From Caprimulgus europaeus (Eukaryota; Chordata; Aves; Caprimulgiformes; Caprimulgidae): 64,000 bases of DNA. The position numbers and the translations under genes were made by a program. Under the pieces are notes generated by a model that worked only from the letters and a program-made list of their open reading frames with translations, searched no databases and was not told the DNA's origin. The DNA lies in NCBI GenBank assembly GCA_907165065.1, contig OU015528.1:43143515-43207514 (forward strand). Reading direction: 5' to 3'. This document shows, in pieces, positions 36,634-50,174 of this stretch. How positions within the stretch are numbered: position 1 is the stretch's first letter; each line of letters starts with the position of its first letter.

Positions 36634-38107
36634 TATGGGGTTATCTAATTTAATAAAGGATACAATCAGCTCGAATGTGCACATTGGAAAGTGACAGACA
36701 GCAGAGGCTTCCAGGGGAGGCCAGGTGCATGAGCTGGCTTTAAGAGAGAGGCATCTGTAAAATAAAAGATGTCTAATGCAGTTAGCATACAAGTACTGTA
36801 CACAAAAGGAATAGCCTGCTCTCTTCATCATACTAGAATGTGATGATGTTTCAGACCTCATTTCTTTATTTCAACTGAGGTTTAATGCTTTGTGACAGGT
36901 GACAGGTTTGATGGCATCTGCTTTTCTCAGATTAAAAAAAAAAATATATATATCCACCTGTCTCTCCTTTCATTTGAGGCCTGCAAAGGGTTAAGGACTG
37001 CTGAATGCAGACATGTATGGTGCTATATTGATATTATGTACTTTGTAATAGAAAACAGAACCATCAAGGTCAAATATCAATAACATTCTATAAGCCTTTC
37101 TAGGAAAATATAATTAAAACCATTCAAAGCTGTTTCCCATAACTGAATTTACTGTGTCTTATTGACTTCAGTCCCATATCTACGATGTGATATTATTATT
37201 GACTTTTAGAGCTCTGCCTATTTTAAAAATAAAGAAAACACAAAATCAGGTGGTAGTATTCATTTTATTAGAAATCTTGCTCTCCTTTTCTCCCTGAAGC
37301 AGGGATCAGATTGATTTGTTTGAACAACAAAATGGTGGGGTAACCCTTCAGCTGGTTTAAATTGTCATAGTCTCACTGAAAGCAGCTGAACTGGTGGACC
37401 ATCATCTGAGAACTTGTCCCACGTTCTGCATTTAAGCAACTTACTTTTTTGCACCCAAAGCTGCCAGTTACAGCACTACCTCTGGTTTTATTATCAAGCT
37501 ATATTGACTTGTTTTCATAGTGAATATCGTGAGTAGGAAGTTCATTAAATTGTTTAAATATTTCAGACAGAAGGAGTTTGCTTTTCTAATTCTGTCCCTC
37601 CCTCTCCTCAAAGCAAATATTTTGTCATGTCATCCACATTTAAATCAGGAGTATATTCTTCCAAGCATATATATATTTTTTGTGATAAATATATTTTGTA
37701 TATTCAGTAAGTTCTTAAAACCTATTTGCTAGCACAATGTCTTAAAAAAAGTGTATCATAGTCTCAAAAATAGAATGCTTATGTAAAATAACTGATACTA
37801 TAGCATATTCATTAATTATATTTATTCTGAAGACTTGTACCAAATATTAAATATGTCTGTATTTTTCACACAAATCTACTAATGGAATAGGTTTTAGTTA
37901 TAAATAATAATAAATAATGCATAACTGTTTCTGCAAATATTACGTGAGTCTAAGAAAAATATTTTCTGAGAATAGTTTCTTTATTGTTGTTGGCTGTGGG
38001 TAGCTTAGCACTTCATGGTTATCACACAATAAGTTATCAATGTTTAAGATTTTTGAAGGAGTCAGATGTATGCAGATGTCTAAAATAGGTATCTATACAC
38101 AGACACC

Positions 38108-38117
38108 CACATATATA

Positions 38118-38174
<57 letters not shown>
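38108..38174. repeat. (AT)n microsatellite with a short (GT) interruption
   Basis: Alternating A and T for about 65 bases, broken once by TGTGTGT near 38121-38127. A typical dinucleotide microsatellite, likely variable in length and hard to assemble exactly. Confidence 0.95.
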
Positions 38175-38178
<4 letters not shown>

Positions 38179-41100
38179 AAAAAATGGGTGTAGAACCTTA
38201 CAGGGCATTTGAATGTTTTATTTACATAAAACTGAATGTGCTCATGTAACATTGGTCTGATTTTCCTGAAATCCAAAGTTTCCCGGAAGTTGGTAGGGAT
38301 TGCATTGTAGAATAGAGGGGAGAATTCAGACTCTTTCCTTTCTACTTGAATTGCATTATATTGGGTATATTTGTGGCTCAAATAGAGTACCTAGATTCAA
38401 CAATAACTTCCTTTAAAAACATTCAGACATGGATATTTATTGATTGTGACAGCGTAGAATATTTTTTAGTCCTCTAATGTTTTACGTGCTTTTTTTAATG
38501 TAGTTGGGGCTTAGTTGTTAAAAAAAGGAGCACTACTCATGTCCTGTGTCAGACAGTGGCAGCACTTAGAAAAATCTGATGATCAGTGGTAAATGTACTC
38601 TGAGAAGAAAATAATTCTGAAGGTATTGAGAGCTGAACAGGAATATTGTGCATGGAACAACAAAAACTATTTTTTATTTTCTTCAGCTGGTACCTTTTTA
38701 CCTTATTGCAGCTTTATAGATACATGTGAAGTTGGCAGACAGAAAGGCTTCTGTATGAACCATAATTATATTCCTTGTGCTGTCAAAATTGCTATAATTC
38801 AGTGGCTGAGTTTTAAAAATTACTATATGAGCTACTGTCCTTGTTGCTGTTTGATCTGAATACTCAAACTAGGAATTAATGTGGGTGAAGAGTATCTTAA
38901 TTTATTTTTCAAGTCATTTTAAGTCACCTGCAAATTGTAGGCAGATCTGAGCCGTAATTCTTGTATTTAGCTTTTTGGACAAAATCTCAGTATTTCAGTT
39001 TGAAATGCACAATATTTTACACTCTAGGTATTTGTTTGATATTATAATAACTGTATGTTTTGATGTCTATATTTTCTATTCATGGTATTAGAATGTAATA
39101 TTAGTCTGTAAAAGGGAACAAGAATAAAGAATTTAAAAATCTGTAGGTCTCTTGTGTCATTTTTATTAGTTAGTTCATGTCATTTATATTTTCTTAATGT
39201 CTAGCTTAAAAATGACTCTACAGTCTGGTTTTGGATTGATGTATGTCTTCTCTAAATATGAAGGTGGTGGTGGTAAACTATTTGCCTAGAGGAATGTATA
39301 GGGGATTTTGATGGACTGTCCTGTTGCTTTTTTACCTTTAATCAAAACTGTTTACACTCAAGAACAAGCACACAGACTGAACAGTGGCTACAGATTTTCA
39401 CTCACACAGTTTCCTCTTTTTAAAATCTGATAGTGCTGTGCTGTGCCATTTCAAGAAGGAATATTGATTACAAGCATTATAGTATCATTAAATGTTCTTC
39501 CTTAAAACTTCACGGTTTTAGCGTATAGGTGGCAGTAGGAAGATTAAACCAAGCAGATGAATATTACTAAAAGATGACAGGAAAAACAATCTGATTCTGC
39601 CCTGCATTGCTTGTTTTCACTGCAACTTCCCTTCAACCCCTCATTTTTCACACAGCCCGTGAATACTTGGAAAAAAAGAGTTTTAAATCAAATTTTTACA
39701 TGTGTCTATAAATTTGGCATGGTCAATTACTTGCCTGGGCCTGCCACTTTTATATTTTTAACTCTGTTCTTGCTATGTGAGAAGCATCACTGCAGTGTAC
39801 AGAGAAATTGTAATTGCAGTAACATATGCAGTAGCATATTTTTTCCAGCTGCAAATTAATTGTTCCCTTTATCTTTAGGATTATTGTGGAACACTATGAT
39901 TTTATGATTATTATCAGGCCTCTTGAGGTAGTTAGAATATTGTGTAATGCTTTTATGAGTTCAGAGACCAGACTTTACTGTACAAGAGTGGTTAACACAT
40001 ATGGATACACCCCCAAAGTTTCCAGTAACAATTACATTCCAAGAAAGGTGCTAAATATATTGCTACCAAGAATCTTCTGGGTTTTTTCCTCCCTCAATCT
40101 TTGATGTCATTTGGGAGTGCCAAGAATTTTCAGTTCACCTACTTAAAACCTTTAAAAGTGAATATAAAAATTTGCTTTAGATTTTTATCCTACCCAGGAA
40201 GCTTGATCCTGTGGCTATCACCTGGCAAAAATTCCCACTGTATTAAATGCGAGTCTTCCTTGTGTCAGGACTGCAGGAGTAGGGCTGGAGTTACAGTCGG
40301 CCCTTCGTGGTGAAATTATTCTGAGCCCACGCGGCTGCTAGTGTTGTTATTCTAGCTGAAAACTTCACTACAAAGGCACAAACCCTTGAAAAGAAAGCTT
40401 GCAAGATCACTTGTTTACATTTTGTACTTCAGAGATGTAAACTGTTTGGTAGTATTATGGTCAGCGTTTGTTTTGATTTAGAGATGTGTTAACCTTTTCA
40501 GGTTTTGGTTTTGGTGTTTTGTTTTTTGGTTGGTTTTTTTTGGAGGGGAAACAAGTTCTGAATGTAATTTTTTTGTATGCCCAAAACAAAAGCTGTAAAT
40601 GGATTTGAAGTTATGACATAACTTCTTTAGGTCAGCATTATACTTACTATGCAGTTTCTACCCACGATTACTTTGCAAAGTGAGAGCAGATGATAATTGG
40701 GGTAGGTTGCAGGCAATAACAACCTGCATTTTCTCACAGGAACCTTAGTAATAGTGTGACATAACAAAGGTAAAAGCAAATTGAATTAGAAAAACAGCAA
40801 ACATTGTGTTTTATAACCCAAAATAAAATTCTTCAGCAGCAACTAGTCCTGTAATGTAATCCAATCTGTTTTAATGCTGAGATTTTTCCAAGAAAGCAGG
40901 AAACAGTAAAGGGTAAGTCTTTCAAACCTCTGCTGTTTCGTTTACAGATCCCTTGTGTTAATTTAATGCTTCTAGGGAACTGGGGCTCTTTCTTTTTTCT
41001 CAGAATCCCTTCTCTAGGAAATACTGAGTGGTGTGGCGCTGAGAAACAGTCATGGTTTACAACAGATAAGCCAAAGGATCTGGCCTCAAATTCCACACTT

Positions 41101-43317
41101 CTCTGAGAAAACAAAACACGCCAATGCGTGCTTCTCCCTAAAGCAGATGATTTCTTGCTAACAGGCTATAGAAAATTTACCTTAGAAGGAGCTTAGCAAG
41201 CAATCTTCAGGGCCTGGACTCTCCTCCCCTTCAGCTGTCCCTCCTGTGCATGCACCCGCATCTAGCAGTTCTGTGCAGTCAGTTTTTTTAAGCATAAAAT
41301 ATAAATATTTACAGCTATTACTTTTGGAGCATTACCCTGAAAGTTTTACTGGCACCAAATTCGCAGTCCTGCCGGTGTGGCCGTGCCAGCTGCAACCTGG
41401 GCAGATGCAGTGCCTGCCCCTTCCCAGACCATGCTAGTGCATGTCCCCCATGCTTGAAACATCCCCTCCCTCCCTCCAAACCAGAGACACCTACCTGGAC
41501 AACTGGATTTTGCAGCTAAAACTGATTTTGTCTGGAAAAAAATAGAATGAGTTACTTGCAAAAACTCAGCCTGGCTGATGTCAGCTGCTGCGGCAGCCTC
41601 GGGAGGTGCCTGGGCAATGCACCTTTTGGCCTCTCGCTGTTTCTTTTCCTCCTTTTGCTCGTTCAAAACCAGAGTTCACAGTGTGATTTCTGAAATTACA
41701 ACAGCCCCGGCTTCTTGGCTTGTGTTGACAGTGAAGGTTGCGGGGTTTGGGCAGAGGGGGCCATGTTGTGCCCCCGGGGGGTGTCAGTGAGCTGCCCACT
41801 GCTGTTGAAGCCAACACCTGCGAGCGGGAGGAGACATCTGGAAGGAGACCATCCCTGGGGACATGGCTGGGGACATACTCCTGGTCCTTGGAGGGGCAGG
41901 GGAGAACAGATGCATGGAGGAGAAGGAATAAGGGAGGCACAGCAGGAAGGCACAGCTGCCTGACCCCAGCTGCCTGTCCTCCCGCAGACTGAGCGTGGTA
42001 TGAGAGGAAAACAAGGGAAGCTGAGGCTAGGAAGAGGGAGAAGTTCATGTCTTCCCCTCCCCTAACATCTGAGTCAGCAATTAAAACTTTGTGTTAATTG
42101 GCAATAAAGTGAATTAAGTAAAATTCCCAGAGTTGAGACTGTTTTGCCTGCAAGAGGAAGGGAAAAGCAAAAATTAACAGCATGCTTTATAAGCAGCAAG
42201 CTCTTCTGTCTTAGGCTGTAGTTTGCCTGGCATGGGAGGAGATTTTCAGGAACTTTGTTCTCGTTGTGGTACAGAACATCCTGATAGACTGATACTCTTC
42301 CTCTGGTCATTGATTTTTTTATTGCTACGTAAAGGGAGGGGGAATATCAAAGGCTGATCTGTATCCTGTCCCAGTCCCTGGGTAGGCCAAAGGGATGTCG
42401 GATTCACACGATGGGAGCAGGTATTTGACAGAACGGAAGAGCATTGCCCTGTATCATATGTTCTTGATCCCAGCCCCACCCCTCATGCCATACAGCTTAG
42501 GAAAGAAAATTTAGCAAACACTTGTTTGTATGCCATCGAGAACCCTGCTGCCAAGCCAGGGCAAGTGCAGCTCCCCTAGAGTCACGGTCATGGTTTAGCG
42601 TTATGGCTGTGAAATTGGTAGTTTGTGGGATCAACGCCACAGTGGGATGTCGTGGTGCTCTAGAGATTTCCCAAGATCAAGGTCATATCTTGGGAATCTT
42701 CTTCAGGGACAGCTGTTACTCCCATATAAGCAGAGGGAGACAATTCTCATGCTGCAGTAGATAAAGCACCACCCTGACTTTCTTCCTAAACCATCTTTCC
42801 TGGGTTTTATATAGGAGGGAGAGCTTTGCATCCATTTCATCAGCAGGTTCATTTGGTGCTTGCAATGTGCATTAGGTGAGCTAATACTGAGGAGTGCTAG
42901 GAGAGAAAAAAGAACAAGGAAGTTCTGATTTTAGAGGGTATTAACATGCTGAATACTGTGCTACTCAGATTTGTAGCAATTTTAGAGCTTCTGGTTTCAT
43001 TTTCCTTTTGCAAAGGTACTTGAATTCTGCAGTGAATTCTTGATAATGTCAAAATGTCGCCCCTCCCAATTATGGAAACAAACTTGGAAAAACAAATTGG
43101 CAACTCTGTCAAAAATTTGCAAAATAAACTTCCTCTCCTGTCCCTACTGTTTACAGATTTTGCTTTTGTTTTGTCATCCTGGTGTGTGAGCTGCTCAGGG
43201 TTGGCAGTGTTATACAAAGTATCACTGATTTCTTTGAGTCCATGTGTTAACTCTTTGAAACAGCATGTTGTGTGTGTATTTTTTGCTTGAACAGACTTTG
43301 AGAAACCATGAACATAA

Positions 43318-43440
43318 AAATAATCTAAGGATGGCTATATGAAGCCAGACCAAAGTCCATCTGTCTCAGCAACCTGTTTCCAATTAACATCAGCAGCCCA
43401 GTGGCCAAGGGTAAGCTGCAAGAACAGGACCAGCCCACAG
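43318..43440 (-). repeat. Ancient CR1-type LINE fragment
   Basis: GGATGGCTATATGAAGCCAG, ACCAAAGTCCATCTGTCTCA, CAACCTGTTTCC, CAGTGGCCAAGGGTA and AAGAACAGGACCAG follow, in order, the complement of the old sauropsid CR1 3' end I recall ('...actgggtcagaccaaaggtccatctagcccagtatcctgtc...'). Strongly diverged and only about 120 bases long. The family is assigned from memory. Confidence 0.5.
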
Positions 43441-45715
43441 CAATAGGTACCCGCCACGCTCTTTCTGCAGGCTGGGGCTTGGAGGCTTCGTCAGCTGCAG
43501 TTTGTGTCTCGGTGTTGCACAGCTCTTCATGGATTTTTCTCTTCCTTAATTTGAGAATGTGCTTGTTGAAATCTGGTGCCTGGAGATTGTGACAGATTTA
43601 ACTTTGACCTGCTCTCTCGTTTGGTTGTGTTTGATGCACTTCTGTTCCTCAGACATGGTTGGCTTGAAGGAGGGAGAGCAGCATACTCTCACTAAGGATG
43701 TAGCCTGTGATGGACCATGCAATAAAAACATCTACCTTCAAGCACAAAGGCAAGTTCCAGTTCTTTAGAGATGCACACAGGAAGACCATTTCTCTTTGGC
43801 CTTCCTCTCCTCTTCATTCACTGGGGCTCTTCCTGGGCTCAGAAGACCAAAGTGAGCTTTTTTTGCTTTTAGGATTGGCTCTGTAAAGTCGTGTAGTGAG
43901 ACAAAGGCTTCTGATAAAGAATGATGGCATCCGACTGCCTGAGGGTGTCAGTTTGGTGTTATTTACATAAAGCCTAACACAAAGATTTGAAGTATTTCTT
44001 TTTGACAATGTGCATGCACAACAAACCAGCTTCATGCAGGGAAGGGCAATGTCTGTCGGTCTGTCTGCCTCCACTGTGTTTTCAGAGAGATGACTTAAAT
44101 TATAGAGTATATTCTGTCATGAGAAAAGATATTAAAGATGAAGTTAAAATGTAATTTTATTTTTACTTAAATATTAAGAGTATGACTGAGTTTGACCTTT
44201 GAACTTGAAGACTAGTAGTTATTAATATGAAAGTTTGTGACTGACCCTGTGAAGTACGGTTATAATTGCATTGCCTTTCATTTACATATAACTAATTTAC
44301 AAGCCAGAGCTTTGATCTTTCAGGTTGGTATAGACCTGATATGTTGAATTTTGCCATGGTTGGGTTCCAGGTTGTTGCACGATTTTACTTGTAAAAGCAC
44401 AACTGCGTCAGTCCCCAGAAGCCGGCACAGTGGGAATAAGCTGACGGAGCCAAAGTCATCCTGTGTGATCGATTCGCTGGTTGCAGTAACATGAGAAATA
44501 TAAACTGAGAACCAGCCGCATTGTTCTCAGCAGTCACCATCTCCAGGTGTGGAGGCCTTGATATATAGGGCAAGGGAAAAAAACAGATTATTATTTTACT
44601 TTTACAGTTAACAAATTAAGCGGCAGAATGAGTAGTTTCCCCAAAGTTTATAGCAGATTCAGGAACTGAACTATTAAGTCCCAGTCCACTGTCCTATACC
44701 ACAGATGGTTTTTCCTATCATCATTTAAATGAAATAATTTGAAAGCTTTCAAGGCTATTTTTCGGGGATACCTCAGAGCTAATGGCACTGATCCATCTTA
44801 ACCTGTGAATGTTTTAATGTCTGGTATCTATTTTACTTGAAAATTTCCAGGAATTTCCGAACTTCTGAGATTAAAGTCTCCTACTAGGTCACTTTTGAAT
44901 TCTTCTGTAATCCCAAAAGAAGAGAGAAATTGCTGTTTCCTCTGTAGAGAATTACTTGAGGTAGTATTTCAGAACCATCAGTGTGTATGTTTTCTGGAAA
45001 ACCTGGTAAAATAATTATTTAAATTTCTGAAAGATTGCAACCCTATATTAGCTCTAAATATCTTTTTCCCTATTATTTTGCTCGCTTCCTTGTAACTCCA
45101 GGGGCTGTCTTCTGCTCTAGGGATTAGGTGGCACAGAGGTGAATGTGTTAAAAAAGATAAATTCTTTTACTGTACAGTTGTACATGTCTGAACATAAGAT
45201 TCCAGTGGGCATGAAGACTAGGTATCAGATTATTTGCATTGAATTTTCACTTGGAATCTGGAACTGGATTTGGGGAATTTTACCAAAATACATAACTATA
45301 GAATGCATGAACTTTAAACTGTTTCAATAATTCCTAATTTTTAATGAATTTGCTGCAACTTATTTTAATGGCTTTCAGTGTGCTTGTTAGGTTTCCAGGA
45401 TACTTATTGTTTGTACATCATAAAAACACCATGCTGTCTTTCAACAGAAAGGTTTTTCTTTTAACAATCCTTTTAAGTACGTTTCATGAAGTAACAGACA
45501 GCCATTAAAATATAGTATTGAATAACTTCTGCCAAGTTTCAGTGAACCAGTGAACAAATTTTTATTTAAATTAGGAATGGAAAAGATTTCCTGAACCTAG
45601 CATTTGTTCTCTTACTGTTCCAGGCAACCTCCTCCTGCTATGCTATTTGCAAACAGATCAAAATCCTGTTAAGTTCTTTGTCTTCACTACTGTCATTAAA
45701 AATATGTTCCAAAAC

Positions 45716-46065
45716 CTCAGTGCGGTCAGGCTAGAAGCCTTCTAACTTCAGCCTGAATTTCACTGTGGCCTGTTCATATCCACTTGTTCTTGAGTGAACA
45801 TTGTCATTTTGCTTAAATAGCTCTTGTACTTCCTCTGCAATATATTTATAGAAACAAGTCTTGTAGCCCTCTCCGCCTAAGTCTTCTGAAACTAACCAAG
45901 CTAAGTTCCTCAGGTCCTCTTCTCATCTAGGAGAAACTTGTCTGTTCCCATGACCACCTCAATAACCCTGCTCTGCACCAGTTTGAGACCAATTTCCCTC
46001 AATGTAGGTAATGCACTGCAGTGATCTTTATCTAGCAGGAGCATATCTGATGCACTTCAGCAGTG
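45716..46065 (-). repeat. Ancient CR1-type LINE, end of ORF2, antisense
   Basis: Read on the minus strand it gives AACTGGTGCAGAGCAGGGTT, then a block matching the ERLRELGLFSLEKRRLRGD region. After that comes ATATATTGCAGAGGAAGTAC, CAAGAGCTATTTAAGC, GACAATGTTCACTCAAGAAC and ATTCAGGCTGAAGTTAGAAG. This is the order of the C-terminal end of ORF2 in old CR1/L3-like LINEs. Heavily diverged; probably predates the bird radiation. The T/C-rich sequence to its right may be more of the same or another old element. Confidence 0.55.
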
Positions 46066-49000
46066 TCTTTGTCTTTTATGATTGTATCAAGGTAACTCAG
46101 TGTGTGATTTTGTGGGTTTGTCGTCTTTGACATTTCCAGCTGATGAATTTCCAGTTTATAGCAGAAATTTTGCTTTCAGTCTTTTTGTTCATGATCTTGC
46201 TTTTTCAGTAGCATTTCTATAACAATGTTTTGTAAGCTTCAATAATTCTTCTTATTTGATATCTGCTCAGGCCAGGTGTTTATTTAATAAACTGGTTTCT
46301 TTTAGTTTATCAAACTTGCCCCTTTGAAGTCCTGAACTTTTATTGCAGGCATTTTGCTTATCTCTCTGTTTAGTTTAAATAAAAGCAAATAATGGTCTCA
46401 CAATTCATGATTATTTTCTTAATCAAATTCTATTACAGATATCTTTGCTACTCCCAAAATTATTCCTGAGAATACCCACAGACTGTCTTGTTTAACCAGT
46501 GTTTGATAAAGAAATGCATAGGATCTCACATCTAGAAATAACTGGGCCCCTGCTGTTACTGGATCCTTTAGTTCTGCTATCTTTATCTCATAATTTAAAA
46601 TCTTGTTTTCTACTAGGAATTGTGTCTTTTGAGTGTCAGGTAAAAATTTCTTTGGGGAAAAGTGGGAGAAATCTGCTGTAAAGAAACTGAGAGTCTACTG
46701 CAGAGCGTCTTTCTCCAAAGTGGATTTTGTATTATTGATGCTATTCCTTCTTATCACATTGACACTGATATTTTTCAGGTTCAGTTCTTGTTTTTACCTG
46801 TCCTGAACACAGTCATGTTCTAGTCCTGATCGCATTTTCTGTTATTCCTGCAATATATTGCTTCACATTTTGCACCAGTAATTAAAATTCCACTTTTTGT
46901 TTTCTGGTCTGTGGCCTAAGTATTAGTACACAAACATTTTACTTGTTTCTCACTAACCACATCCATTTCCCTTACTGGATTAGGAATAATGCCGTGTTTC
47001 CTCTCAATTGCTGCAGTATTGAATCTGTTTTCTTTCTCATTTTTTACTCACTGACATTCCTATGCCCATTGTCTTATCTTTTGAGTGCAAGATTTTTCAG
47101 GATTGTTTTTAAACCTAACTCCATATCTTTTGTCCATTTGATACACCATTCTTATTTGTATATCCAGTCAGATGACAGGTCTTCAGCTTTTGTTAAGGAC
47201 AGTCTTCCGTTGTGCCTATCTTCTTCTGCCTGGTGTTGGTACGAATCTGACTCTTCCATCCATTCTCCCATCGCTGGACCAACGCTTGCGGCGTTTGCTG
47301 TAGTCTCCAGTACATTGTCAGGATTCTTTCCCTCGACTGCTGATAGGTCTCATTCTCAGCTTACATGATCATCCTTATCTAGGGGATTTTTGTTTTGTTT
47401 TGTTCTGGCAAATCTGTGCCAAATCCCTGCCGCGGTATTGAGCTGAGGTGGTCTCCCTGCATAAAAAAGCATTTGTCAAATACCCCATGAAGGATGCGAG
47501 ACACCTCACTTTCTATATCCAGTCATCTCTGTTGTCTTTTTAGTTATTTGGGTCTGCCCCACTGCTGCCATACTCACTGTCATTTTTTTCTCATCCTTGC
47601 CCTGAACTTGTAACAACAAAACCAGTGAGAAAACCCTTCCCCTTCCAAGCTCCTGCAGAGCCTGCCCTCTTTCCTGCTCTCCATTGCTGGCTCCAAGACT
47701 GCTGGATCTGGTCCACGGTTACTGGCTTCTTTTTCAAGAAAATACATACCATAATCAGTTGGTGAATTGCTTAATAGAAAGGCTTGCATTGAATTGCACA
47801 CAGCATAGTAAAAGTTGATTAATTTATTATTGCTTGTTATTGTGTTGAAGGAACATCTGACTACAATGCATACCAAAAAACCCAGTGTAGCGGCATTGCA
47901 GGAAAGTGTTTTAATATTTGATTGTACGTATTAACAGAGATACTTTAAAGCTGCAATTTCAAAAAAAGTTTTCTTTTCTTTCCTGAAAAGCAAAGATGCT
48001 TCTATAAATTAACTTCTGCTTGAAGCTGTAGAAAAGTCTAATTAATAGATGAGAGCAGCATACTTATTTAATATGGCTGATTCTAACAAGATAAATTCTC
48101 ATTGTATGTTTAAGACTGAAAAAAGGGCAGGCAACATTCAGAATAATTTATTATTATTCATGCAGATCTTTTACAGTAACTGGGAAATTATTAAAGCTTG
48201 TTTGTTGGTGGAGTCACAGTCAGAGCTTTAATTTTTTATTCTTTCTCAAGACTGAGGAATTTTTTTTTTACTATAGAACAGCATAGTTTAAAGTTTTTGA
48301 AAAATTAGTGGGTGATCCTCCCTCTCCAGCAAAGCCTATGTTAAAAAAACATTAAAGTACAGAATATGGATCAATTATTTCAGTCTGATAGTTGAATAAG
48401 AGATCAAAATCTCCGTTACAATTGCAGGTGCTTCCTGGAACTAAGTATGAAATTAAGTAAATTTTAATTAAGTTACAGTTGCTATTTGTTGAGCTTTTGC
48501 TGTTCCTAGTTTTTTTCTCAGTTACTCTTACTGTTTTCCAGGAATTCGGGAACTAAGAAATGTTCTACTTAGAATTTGAAAACAAAGCCTTCAATTCAGT
48601 GAGTTTGTTTTTAAGTTTGGAAAGCCGTGAAATAGAGGTTTCTAATTTGTTACTCTGCGTGCTATCTTGTAAACTTGTTTAATACAATTTAATTGCACTT
48701 TATGGAGCAAAAAGCCACAAACAGTAATTGCTGATACATTCTTGCTACATTAAACAAACAAACGTTGCCCTCGGAAGGGGAGTGATTTTATTAACAAAAC
48801 AAAAAAGGAAGGGATAAATAACTAAATAAGAAAAAATATATATTTTTAAAATACAAAAATAATGTAATAGTTTGTTGCCATTCTCCTCTGTGCTTAAATT
48901 AAACATATCTGCTTTTTATTCTCACTAGCTTCTGTGAAAGTAGAAGTTTCTTCTTTCCTATAATTTTTCTATTAATTTGTTTTTCACCTTAAACATGCCA

Positions 49001-50174
49001 AAACTCGACCTTTCTCTCATTTTATTATTTTCCTTTTCCAGCTGTTTCCTCAGAAGTATTCTGTCTTTAATCCTTTTCTGCCTTTTTCATATTTTTTCCA
49101 CCCTCATCCTTCTTTTCTCAGGGCCAAAGCCCAGTGATGCTCAGTATTCAGAGGAAACCACAACAGGATTTTCCTTAGGCTTGCAGGTCCCATCCTATTC
49201 TTAGTGAGGAAGAGCAGAAGACATCCCTCCCTCAGTCACCAGCACCAGAGTTTGCAAACTGAAATCTGGTATTAATGCCTGATGGGTTTTTAAATATATT
49301 TCCCATGGAAAAAAAAAAAAAAGAGGAGAGGTGAGGTGAGGAAGCACTAGGCTAGTAAATGTGAAGCACGAGCAAGTATCGCATCAGCAGAATTCAAGCT
49401 TGGTTTCAGAAACTGAAATTCACTTGCCCTATTTTCTCAGAATGTGTCTGTCAGCTGCCAGACCTGTCTTGCTGGGTTTTAATACCCAGTGTAGCTCTCT
49501 TCCTTTTCTTTTCAGGATCCTGATAATCATTCCTGGGAAAAGAGTAAATAAGTAACCTATGAAGTTAAATGCAGTTTAAGGTAAATCAGCTGGTTCCCAT
49601 ATCATGTGAAATGATATATCTCCACTAATCCTGCTTGAGATTGCAAGTTTTTGCCATCTAAGAGAAATGAATGATGTCCTTGGTGAAAGACTCTGAGCTC
49701 AGCTTAACTGAGTTGTCAATCAAGAGTACAACTGCTCTCCCAGTAGTCAGTCAGTGCATGGCAACAAATACTTCATTTATCACAGCCCAGGTTTGTTTTA
49801 TGAGTAAGAATTACTGATATGTGCAAGAGGATCTTTTCTGTCAGTTTGTAAGGGGAAAGCAAGTCCAAAACAGACAACTACTGGTAGCAAAATTGGCTCT
49901 TCCAGAGCTGCACAAGGGGCTGACTGTTTCCCTTCCCATCAGACCTGGATCTCAGCACCTTCTCCAGCAGGTGTGAGCCACTCATTTGATCCTGTACCTC
50001 ACTTCCTTAAAACCATCTTGATCATGGTCCCCAAAAAGCTAGGACTTGCCACCTTCCAAAGCAATACCTTCCTACTCCTTGTCCTGGCATGCATCCTTGG
50101 ATACATTCCACACTTCTGTTAGAGAGCCAGAGCACATACTGGCTGTGTGCTGTTAGCCAAGCAAGTCATAAGGA

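Noticed and set aside
36391-36861. 156-codon minus-strand open frame
   Set aside because: No recognisable domain, no splice or start context, and it runs through the C-run tract. Length is within chance for the window.
38037-38381. 114-codon minus-strand open frame with an (Ile-Tyr) repeat
   Set aside because: It is the translation of the (AT)n microsatellite with flanks.
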